In this document: positions 8,892 to 18,143 of the stretch, one piece after another | Numbering within the stretch: position 1 is the first letter of the stretch | How the letters are laid out: each line of letters begins with the position of its first letter | Origin: Alphaproteobacteria bacterium | GTDB lineage: Bacteria > Myxococcota_A > UBA796 > GCA-2862545 | DNA: 64,000 nt | Direction: 5' to 3' | NCBI GenBank assembly: GCA_020632925.1 | Contig: JACKER010000016.1 | Span: forward strand, 124,001 to 188,000 | Translations under genes and position numbers: made by a program | The notes under the pieces: model-generated | Database searches by the model: none | Seen by the model: only the letters and a program-made list of their open reading frames with translations | What the model was told of the DNA's origin: nothing

Positions 8892-11446
8892 AGCGGCCCG
8901 CTCGGCTGGGCGGGGAGCGCTCCCCGGACGCGGCCGGGCCCGGGCCCTCCGCGGCGCCGTCGCCGATCACGGCGTGGTTGATGAGCGACGATCTGCGTCG
9001 CCTGCTGGTCTTCGTCGCGCTCTGTGCCGGCGTCGCGCTGCTCGTGGTGGACCTGGCGCGCCCGCCCGACGCGGAGCTGCGCGTGGGCGACGTGGCCGAG
9101 CGTACGGTGAAGTCCCCGCTGACGTTCAGCTTCCCCGATCACGCGGGGTACGAGCGCGCCCGAGAGGCCGCCCGGGAGGCTGCTCCTCCGGTCTACGTCC
9201 TGCGCACGGACCTCGTGGAGGACCGTCACGAGCGGATCCGCCAGGCGTTCGCCGCCGGGCGTGGCCGCGTGGCCGAGCTCGGCGGGGGAGCGCTGACCGA
9301 GGACCTCGAGCTCCTCGTCGTCCAGTCCTTCCTCGACCCGTTGCGGGTTCAGCTCGCGGACGACGACGTCCGGGCGCTGATCCACGGCGGGTTCTCGCGT
9401 TCGACCGAGGATCTCGCCCATCGGCTGTTCGATCAGGCGATGCAGGACGCGATGGTCGTGGTCTCGCGGGACCAGCTGCCCTCGGATCGCCGTCCGCTCG
9501 TGCTGATCCGGCTCGGGGGCGAGGAGCGCTCCGAGTCGGTCGTGACGGACCTCGACGCGTTCGTGGTCCCCGAGACCGTCCGTCAGCGCGTGAGCCTGTC
9601 GCTGATGAACGCCAAGGTGGCGACGGGGCCGGCCACCGACGCCGCCGCCGGGCTGGCCCGCGCGCTCGTCACCGCCAACGTCAGCTACGACCCGCTCGAG
9701 ACCGAAGAACGGCGGGAAGCTGCTGCTGCGGCGGTCCCGCTCGGCCTGATCACGGTCAAGCGCGGGCAGATCCTGCTGGCCGCGGGGCAGGTGGTCACGC
9801 CCGACGACCTCGAGCTCTACACCGCGCTGCAGCAGCAGAGCGGAGAGCACGACCCGATCCTCGAGGCGCTGGCGCTGGCCCTGTTCTACGGGATGCTGAT
9901 CGCGGCGATCTACCACTTCGCGTCCAGCTGGCTCGCCGGCTTCTCGACGCGGGTGCGCGACGTGGCCGCGGGGGCCGGGCTGCTCCTGCTCGTCACGCTG
10001 CTCGCCCGGGTGACGGTCGCCAGCAGCGAGGCCGTCGCGACCATCGTGGGGTACGAGGCCGAGGCTCGCAGCGTGTGGTTCCTGGTGCCCGCCGCCGGGA
10101 CCGTGATGCTGGTCCGCCTGCTGCTCGGCGTCCCGTGGACGTTGCCCTTCGTGGTCGCGGCCGCGGCCGCCTGCGGGCTCGTGATGGACCTGCAGGCGCT
10201 GCCGGTGGTGTTCTTCCTGGTCAGCGGTGCCGCGGCGGCCTCCGCGGTGGAGCACACCCGCGAGCGGATCGCGGTCGTGCGCGCTGGCGCCGCGGTCGGC
10301 GTCGTCAACGCGGTCGCGGTCCTCCTCATCCACCTCGTCCAGCTCTTCGTCTCGGAGGGAGAGCTCTCGCTCGCGACGACGATGCGGCCGTTCTGGTCGA
10401 TGACCTTCGCCTTCACGGGCGGCCTGCTCTCGTCGTTCCTCGTGCTCGGGCTGGTGCCGCTGTTCGAGAGCGCGGGCTTCGTCACCGACTACCGCCTGAT
10501 GGAGCTCGCGAACCTGAACCACCCGCTGCTCCGCCAGCTCATGCTCCGCGCCCCCGGCAGCTACCACCACTCCGTCATCGTGGGGACGCTGGCCGAGGCG
10601 GGCGCCGAGGCCATCGGTGCGAACGCGCTGGTGGCCAAGGTCGCGTCCTACTTCCACGACATCGGGAAGTCGCTCAAGCCGCAGTACTTCGTGGAGAACC
10701 AGCACGGCGTGAACAAGCACTCCGAGCTGACCCCGGAGCAGTCCGCGGCCGTCATCATCGCCCACGTCGTCGAGGGTGGACGGATGGCGCGCGAGCACCG
10801 CCTGCCGCAGCCGATCGTGGACAACATCTACATGCACCACGGCACGGGCCTGCTGCAGTACTTCTACGCCGAGGCGAGCGAGCGCGAGGGCCGGGCGATC
10901 GACGAGACCCCGTTCCGGTACCCGGGACCCAAGCCGAACACCCGCGAGGCAGGCGTGATCATGCTCGCGGACAAGGTCGAGGCCGCGACGCGGACCCTGC
11001 GGACGCCGGACGAGGCCCACATCCAGGCCATGATCGGCCGCATCGTCAGCTCGGTCGTGGCCGACGGCCAGTTCTCCGAGTGCCCGCTCACCCTGCAGGA
11101 GATCCACACGGTCGCGGACACGTTCGTCCGCGTCCTGGTCGCCATCTACCACCAGCGCATCGAGTACCCGCAGACCGCGGATCTCTCTCGCTCCGTCAGC
11201 CACGCCGCCGCCGCCGCGGAGGTCCCGCGGGAGGCGACGATCACGCTCGAGATGTCGACGAAGCAGGTGCGCCCTCAGTCGAGCCAGCACACCCCCGCAC
11301 CCGTCCCCGAGCGCACGGCCCCGTCGGAGGCCGCGGAGGCCGCCGAGCCCGATCCCGTGGACTACGAGGCGGTCGAGCACCTGCCGCTCGACGTGGCCCG
11401 TCCGGGCTCGCACGCCGGTGCCCCGCCCCGGGAGCGCGGCCGCTGA
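8888..11446 (+). CDS. 7TM receptor with HD phosphohydrolase domain (PgpH-like)
   Basis: An 852-residue membrane protein of the 7TMR-HDED/HD family, related to Listeria PgpH, which degrades cyclic di-AMP. One N-terminal membrane helix (LLVFVALCAGVALLVVDL) precedes an extracytoplasmic domain (about 60-305). A multi-helix membrane block (about 315-520) follows, and a cytoplasmic HD domain carries SYHHSVIVGTLAEAGA, YFHDIGK (His-590/Asp-591), HVVEGGRMAREH and NIYMHHGTG. The TTG start overlaps the phoH stop (TTGA). The window also encodes a diadenylate cyclase at 46.6 kb, so this protein is the natural candidate for the matching phosphodiesterase. That pairing is an inference from the family. Confidence 0.9.
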
Positions 11447-11925
11447 TGCCGGTGAGCACGACGGTCCAGGGACGTGGCCCGAAGGTCGATCGCCGCCGGC
11501 TCGCGATGGATGCGCGGACGCTCCTCGGTCTCGTCGGGCTGCCACGCACCGAGCTCTCGGTGATGCTCTGCGACGACGCCACCATCGCGCCGCTGAACGA
11601 GGCCTGGCGGGGCAGGGACGCCCCGACCGACGTCCTGAGCTTCCCCCAGGAGGAGGCCGAGCGCCCCGGCGTCTTCGCGACGCCGCCGATGGTGCTCGGC
11701 GACATCGTGATCTCGACCGAGACCGCTGCCCGCCAGGCCGACGAGCACGGCCACGACCTCGAGACCGAGGTCCGGGTGCTGCTCGCGCACGGGCTGCTCC
11801 ACCTCGTGGGCCACGATCACGAGGACGACGAGGTGCTCGCGGCCGGCATGCGGGAGGAGGAGCGCCGGCTGCTCGACGCGCTGGGCATCGACGCCGAGGC
11901 TGCCCTGATCCATCGCGCGAGTTAG
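11446..11925 (+). CDS. ybeY: Endoribonuclease YbeY
   Basis: A 159-residue metal-dependent RNase of the UPF0054 family, required for 16S rRNA 3'-end maturation and ribosome quality control. The signature HGLLHLVGHDH supplies the zinc ligands His-115, His-119 and His-125 in the H-x3-H-x5-H pattern. The upstream LNEAWRGRDAPTDVLSFP block is also diagnostic. The ATG overlaps the preceding stop by one base (TGATG), so translation is coupled to the 7TM-HD gene. It sits in the same run as phoH, a conserved partner. Confidence 0.95.
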   Translation: MPVSTTVQGRGPKVDRRRLAMDARTLLGLVGLPRTELSVMLCDDATIAPLNEAWRGRDAPTDVLSFPQEEAERPGVFATPPMVLGDIVISTETAARQADEHGHDLETEVRVLLAHGLLHLVGHDHEDDEVLAAGMREEERRLLDALGIDAEAALIHRAS

Positions 11926-11935
11926 GCGGGCGCCC

Positions 11936-13049
11936 ATGTACGACGAACTCAAGACCCGCATCAAGCCCACCTCGGAGCGCATCGAGCAGCTCTGGAGGCA
12001 TCTTTGACATCGGGACCAAGCAGGCCCGAATCGAGGATCTCGACCGCCAGGCGGTGATGCCCGGCTTCTGGGACGACAACGATCGCGCCCAGGCCGTGCT
12101 CAAGGAGAAGGGCCAGATCGAGCGGATGGTGTCCGACTGGCAGGAGCTCGCCCGGCTCCGCGACGACGCCGCCACGCTGATCGAGCTCGGCGAGGAGGCC
12201 GAGGACCCGTCGATGGCCGACGAGGTGGCCACCACCCTCGAGCAGCTGGAGGAGCGCCTCCGCTCGCTCGAGACGCGGCGCATGCTGTCGGCGGAAGAGG
12301 ATCGCATGGACGCGATCGTCGAGATCAACGCCGGCGCGGGCGGCACCGACGCCGCCGACTGGGCCGACATGCTGCTCCGGATGTACGGCCGGTGGGCGGA
12401 GCGCCAGGGCTTCCAGAGCGAGCTGCTCGATCTGTCGCCGGCCGATCCGGCGGGGATCCGCAGCGCCGTGCTCGCGATCCGCGGGCCGTACGCCTTCGGA
12501 TACCTCCAGTCCGAGTCCGGGGTGCATCGCCTGGTGCGCATCTCGCCGTTCGACAAGGACGCTCGCCGTCAGACCGCGTTCGCCGCCGTCACGGCGTATC
12601 CGGACATCGACGACAGCATCGAGATCGACCTCAACCCGGCCGACATCGAGATGGAGGCCATGCGGTCCTCCGGCGCCGGCGGGCAGCACGTCAACACCAC
12701 GGACTCCGCCGTCCGGCTGCGCCACGTCCCGTCGGGCATCGTGGTCGTCTGTCGCGCCGAGCGCTCGCAGCACAAGAACCGCGACAAGGCGATGAAGATG
12801 CTGCGCGCCAAGCTGTACCAGCAGGAGCTGGAGAAGCGGCAGGCGGCGCAGGCCGAGGTCGACGCGAAGAAGAAGAAGATCGACTTCGGCAGTCAGATCC
12901 GGTCGTACGTCATGCAGCCGTACCAGCAGGTGAAGGATCTCCGCACCGAGGTCGCGCAGACCGACATCCAGCGCGTGCTCGACGGTGACCTGAACACCTT
13001 CATGGAAGCGTGGTTGGCCGCGCGCGCCGAGGGCGCCATCGACGCCTGA
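11936..13049 (+). CDS. prfB: Peptide chain release factor 2, made by programmed +1 frameshift
   Basis: RF2 terminates translation at UGA and UAA. The first 23 codons (MYDELKTRIKPTSERIEQLW and three more) end at an in-frame TGA (12005-12007). Skipping one base moves ribosomes into the frame that runs to 13049 and begins DIGTKQARIEDLDRQAV. The main part has the RF2 determinants: SPF (in VRISPFDKDARRQ), the catalytic GGQ (SSGAGGQHVNTTDSAVRLRH), RSQHKNRDKAMKMLRAKLY and GSQIRSYVMQPYQQVKDLRTE. Total length is about 370 residues, normal for RF2. It lies 10 bases after ybeY. Confidence 0.95.
11994..12008 (+). promoter_or_regulatory. prfB: RF2 autoregulatory +1 frameshift site
   Basis: An internal Shine-Dalgarno-like GGAGG sits three bases before CTT, followed by TGA and C. 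The arrangement matches the E. coli site (SD-like element, three bases, CTT TGA C). When RF2 is scarce the ribosome pauses at the poorly read UGA-C and slips from CUU to UUU, producing full-length RF2. That mechanism is established for prfB. Here it is inferred from the identical geometry and the frame change. Confidence 0.93.
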
Positions 13050-13100
13050 CGCCCACCTGGATGGTGACGCCGGCTGTCCGCGCTGTTACCCGCGCACCCC

Positions 13101-13988
13101 ATGGGGAGCGCACAGCTCAGGTGGACGTCCGACCGCGGATTCGAGGTCGACGTCGAGGTGTCCGACGACGAGGTGGCCCTGCGGCTGCTCGCTGTTCCCG
13201 TGCCCGCTGACGGCACGCTGGAGCTCGAGCAGGGGGTGGATCTCGATCGCCTGGACATCCTGTTCAAGGCCTTCGTCGAGATCCAGGGGGAGTCGGCTCA
13301 GCTGCAGGACGCGCGCCTGAAGCTGCTCCGCGACCCGGACGGGATGTTCCTGGAGATCGACGCGCGCTGCGAGGACATGGAGACCGGCGAGACGGTCCCG
13401 TGGATCGCCAGGGTGGAGGTGCAGCTGCCTCCCGGCGTGCCGGAGAAGGGCGGCCCCAAGCCGATGCCCACCAACGAGGACGATCTCGACTGGGAAGACG
13501 AGACCACCCTCGAGCGCCTCGTGGTGTCCGGACCGGAGACCCCGGTCGATCCCGAGCGCACCGCGCGTCCGCGCTCGAAGGAGGAGGGAGCGCAGACGGG
13601 GCTGCAGGCCCTGCTCAAGGCGCTGTCCAGCCTCGACGACGAGGACGAGCCCAGCGAGATCACGGAGGAGCCCTCCGAGGAGCTCCCGCGCCCCATCCCC
13701 GAGCCCGTCGAGGAGCCGTCGGAGGAGCTCGAGGGCGACGATCAGTCCATGGGCGCGGTCGGTGAGGCGCGCTCGCTGCTCAAGCTGCTGATCGACGGCG
13801 ATCACCTCGAGCTCGAGGACGACGGCGATCTCGACGCGCTCGCGGAAGGGGTGGTGGAGATCCTCGCTCTGCCCTGGTCCGCGGAGCGCAAGGCCCACCG
13901 GCTGTCGGAGTGGCTGCTCGCCCAGGACGGCGTCGCGGATCTGTACATCGGCGACGACGATCTCGCTGAGATCCTCGATCGCTGGTAG
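13101..13988 (+). CDS. Acidic protein of unknown function
   Basis: A 295-residue, strongly acidic protein that I do not recognise. Residues 1-115 look like a folded beta-containing domain (LRWTSDRGFEVDVEVSDDEV, LKLLRDPDGMFLEIDARCED, WIARVEVQLPPG). Residues 125-225 form a low-complexity acidic linker rich in Glu, Asp, Pro and Ser (DDEDEPSEITEEPSEELP). The last 65 residues are helical (EARSLLKLLIDGDHLELEDD, VVEILALPWSAERKAHRLSEWL). No signal peptide or membrane segment is visible, so it is probably cytoplasmic. There is no clear ribosome-binding site before the ATG, and the next in-frame ATG is far downstream. It lies between prfB and lysS, which suggests expression with translation genes only by position. 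Confidence 0.6.
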   Translation: MGSAQLRWTSDRGFEVDVEVSDDEVALRLLAVPVPADGTLELEQGVDLDRLDILFKAFVEIQGESAQLQDARLKLLRDPDGMFLEIDARCEDMETGETVPWIARVEVQLPPGVPEKGGPKPMPTNEDDLDWEDETTLERLVVSGPETPVDPERTARPRSKEEGAQTGLQALLKALSSLDDEDEPSEITEEPSEELPRPIPEPVEEPSEELEGDDQSMGAVGEARSLLKLLIDGDHLELEDDGDLDALAEGVVEILALPWSAERKAHRLSEWLLAQDGVADLYIGDDDLAEILDRW

Positions 13989-14008
13989 GGCCGAGGACGG
14001 GAGTAGCG

Positions 14009-15483
<1,475 letters not shown>

Positions 15484-15487
<4 letters not shown>

Positions 15488-16911
15488 AGCCCGCGGAGGC
15501 CGAGGACGCGCCGCCGTCGTCGGCCCACGTCGACTTCGAAGCACTGCCGGCCGTCCGCGGCGGATCCACCTTCGGCACCGAGTGGTGGATCGCGATGAGC
15601 CACCTGCGCTCGAAGAAGTCGGAGACCTTCCTGTCGGCCACGACGCTGCTGTCCATCCTGGGCGTGACGGCGGGCGTCGCGATGCTCAACTGGGTCATCG
15701 CGGTCATGACCGGCTTCGAGGACGACCTGCGGGACAAGATCCTCGGCGCCAACGCCCACGTCGTGGTGTTCCGCTTCGGCGGCAACGTCATCGACCTCGA
15801 CCCCACGATGGAGAAGATCGACGCCGTCGACGGCGTGGTCGCCTCCGCTCCCTTCGTCTACACCGAGATGATGCTGCGCAGCCCCTGGAGCGGCACCGGC
15901 GTCATCCTCAAGGGCGTCGATCCCGAGCGCACCGGCGCCGTGACGCACCTCGTGGCCGATCTGTCCGAGGGGTACGACCCGAGCCACACCCACCTCGTGC
16001 AGTACGCCGACGGTGATCTGGCGACCCGCAGGGAGGTCCTGCTCCACCTCGGCGATCCGTTCCCGCCGATGGGGCTCGACAACGCGCCGTTGCCGGACAC
16101 CCCGGACGAGCCGTCGCTCCCGGGCATCGTCATCGGCACCGAGCTGCGCGACCACCTGCAGGTCCGGCCGGGCGACAAGGTGCAGATCGTCAACCCGCTC
16201 GGCTCGGGCACCGGTCCGATGGGTATGCCCACGCCGTCGGTCCGCAGCGTCCGCATCGCGGGGGTCTTCGACTCCGGGATGTTCGAGTACGACACGAAGT
16301 GGACCTACGTGACCAACGCGCTGGCGCAGGACTTCCTGAAGGTCGGCGACACGGCCACCGGCATCGAGGTCAAGGTCGACGACATCGACGACGTCGAGCG
16401 GATCGCGAGGGACATCGAGGGCGCGCTCGGGTATCCGAACTACGCCCGCCACTGGAAGAACCTCAACGCCAAGCTGTTCGCTGCGCTCGAGCTCGAGAAG
16501 TGGGTCATGGGCCTGCTGCTCAACATGATCGTCGTGAACGCCGGCCTGCTCATCGTCACCACGCTCATCATGGTGGTCATCACGAAGGGCCGCGAGATCG
16601 CGATCCTCAAGGCGATGGGGGCGAGCTCGGGCACGATCATGCGCATCTTCGTGATGGAGGGCTCCGCCATCGGCCTGGTCGGCACCGTGCTCGGGACCAT
16701 CGGCGGGCTGGCGGGCTGCGCCTTCCTCGACCGATACGAGTACCCCCTGGAGACCGACGTCTACTACCTCGACACCCTCCCCGTGGTCGTCGATCCGAAG
16801 GCGGTGGCGGTCATCGCCGTCGGGGCCTTCGTCATCTGCTTCCTCTGCACGATCTACCCGGCCTGGCGGGCCAGCCGCCTCGACCCGGTCGAAGCCCTCC
16901 GGTACGAGTGA
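15484..16911 (+). CDS. Lipoprotein-releasing ABC transporter permease, LolC/LolE type
   Basis: A 475-residue inner-membrane permease of the LolCE/MacB family that with LolD extracts outer-membrane lipoproteins from the inner membrane. An N-terminal extension of about 30 residues precedes EWWIAMSHLRSKKSETFLSA, the first membrane helix (LLSILGVTAGVAMLNWVIAVM), a large periplasmic domain (about 65-330), and three C-terminal helices with the FtsX-type signature (GREIAILKAMGASSGTIMRIF and YPAWRASRLDPVEALRYE). It is followed at once by lolD. Only one permease gene is present, so a homodimeric LolF-type complex is possible, or a second permease is encoded elsewhere. Confidence 0.9.
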
Positions 16912-17591
16912 TGGCAGGCGTCTCCGTCCGCATCCGCGGGCTGTCCAGGACCCACCGCAAGGGCCAGCAGCTCATCCGAATCCTCGACGACGTGGACCTC
17001 GAGCTCGCGGCTGGTGAGCGCGTCGCCGTGGTCGGGCCCTCAGGGAGCGGCAAGTCCACGTTCCTGCACCTCCTCGGCCTGCTCGACGAGCCCAGCAAGG
17101 GCACGGTGGAGATCGATGGGCGGATGGCGCACGGGATGAGCGCGAACGAGCGCGCCCGGGTGCGCAACGATCGCATCGGCTTCGTGTTCCAGGCGCACAA
17201 CCTGCTCCCCGAGCACACGGCGGTCGGCAACGTCTCCATCCCCGTCCGGCTGGGCGGCGGCTCCCCGTCGGTGGCGGAGGCGCGTGCGCGCGCGCTGCTC
17301 GCGGCCGTCGGCCTCGGGCACCGCCTCGACCACAAGCCGGGGGAGATGTCGGGCGGCGAGCAACAGCGCGTCGCCATCGCCCGCGCGCTGGTCATGGCGC
17401 CGGGCCTCGTCCTCGCCGACGAGCCCACCGGCAACCTCGATCCGAACACGGCGGGCGGCGTGTTCGAGCTGCTCCTGGACCTCAACACCCAGCTCGGCAG
17501 CACGCTCGTGGTGGTGACGCACAGCCACGAGCTCGCGCAGCGCTTCCCGAGGCGCCTGTCGCTGGAGGGCGGCCAGTTCAGGGAGTGGTAG
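16911..17591 (+). CDS. lolD: Lipoprotein-releasing ABC transporter ATPase LolD
   Basis: A 226-residue ABC ATPase. Walker A GPSGSGKSTFLHLLGLLD, Q-loop FVFQAHNLLPEHTAVGNV, signature MSGGEQQRVAIARAL, Walker B LVLADEPTGNLD and H-loop VVVTHSHELA are all intact. The LLPEHTAVGNVSIP segment is typical of the LolD/MacB/FtsE group. The ATG overlaps the permease stop by one base (TGATG), so it belongs with the LolC/E-type gene. Confidence 0.93.
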   Translation: MAGVSVRIRGLSRTHRKGQQLIRILDDVDLELAAGERVAVVGPSGSGKSTFLHLLGLLDEPSKGTVEIDGRMAHGMSANERARVRNDRIGFVFQAHNLLPEHTAVGNVSIPVRLGGGSPSVAEARARALLAAVGLGHRLDHKPGEMSGGEQQRVAIARALVMAPGLVLADEPTGNLDPNTAGGVFELLLDLNTQLGSTLVVVTHSHELAQRFPRRLSLEGGQFREW

Positions 17592-17599
17592 GCCGGGAG

Positions 17600-17662
17600 C
17601 TACAGGCTGCGGGCTGCAGGCTTCGGGCTTCGGGCTTCGGGCTTCGGGCTTCGGGCTTCGGG
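17600..17662. repeat. Heptanucleotide tandem array 1 (9 units)
   Basis: Nine units of seven bases in perfect register: CTACAGG, CTGCGGG, CTGCAGG and then six exact copies of CTTCGGG. All fit the pattern CTNCRGG. After 17662 the register breaks (CTTC inserted) and one or two degenerate copies follow to about 17688. Array 2 carries the same unit on the opposite strand. Confidence 0.9.
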
Positions 17663-17848
17663 CTTCCTTCGGGCTTCGTGCCTTCGGGATCGTGCGGGCC
17701 ATCTCGGAGTCGGCCGCCGCTGCGGGCTCTGAGTGATCCTCGCGGCCCTCACCGGCCGCCACGGGGACCCCCGTTGCCGGATCCCCCGGAGCGGGGGGAC
17801 GGCAGCTGAAACGAGCGGGGCGGAGTCAGCGGGCGCGAGCCGCGCCTC

Positions 17849-17890
17849 TAGCCTGTAGCCTGTAGCCTGTAGCCTGTAGCCCGAAGCCCG
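17849..17890. repeat. Heptanucleotide tandem array 2 (6 units), inverted relative to array 1
   Basis: Four exact copies of TAGCCTG are followed by TAGCCCG and AAGCCCG, all in register. Read on the other strand these are rotations of CTACAGG and CTTCGGG, the units of array 1. The two arrays could therefore pair with each other over a loop of about 190 bases. Confidence 0.9.
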
Positions 17891-18023
17891 ACCGGCGCTC
17901 CGGCCGCGGGCCCAGCGTGTCAGCTTTGGTCATCGTTCCGCCCGAAAACGCCCACTGCAGCGCGGCAACCGCCCGGGGCGCCGGGGGCGTGGCGTCGCAA
18001 ACAGGGCTTCGACACTCGTTCCT

Positions 18024-18051
18024 GGAGCCCGGAGCCTGGAGCCTGGAGCCC
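18024..18051. repeat. Heptanucleotide tandem array 3 (4 units)
   Basis: Four units GGAGCCY in register (GGAGCCC, GGAGCCT, GGAGCCT, GGAGCCC). Rotated, they read GAGCCYG, matching the NAGCCYG unit of array 2 and the complement of array 1. It has the same orientation as array 2. Confidence 0.85.
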
Positions 18052-18143
18052 GCCTCGGCTCCGAGCGATCGCGCCCGTTCGGCCCCGTGTCGTGCGCCGT
18101 GGCCCCATGGGCGATACGTGCGGCCGGTCGGAGTGCGAGCGCC

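Larger units (their letters stand above)
17592..18143. other. Long intergenic region between lolD and bamA with heptanucleotide arrays
   Basis: This 552-base stretch is the longest non-coding gap in the window. It holds three short arrays of 7-bp repeats, listed separately, that share a common unit. No convincing protein, RNA gene or sigma-70 promoter is visible. The bamA promoter is presumably here, but no AT-rich -10 element stands out. Confidence 0.6.

Noticed and set aside
12005..12007. TGA in prfB read as a pseudogene-making stop
   Set aside because: The SD-like GGAGG, CTT TGA C context and RF2 identity show a programmed frameshift, not a mutation.
17600..18051. Possible CRISPR array
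   Set aside because: Units are only 7 bp and contiguous with no spacers.
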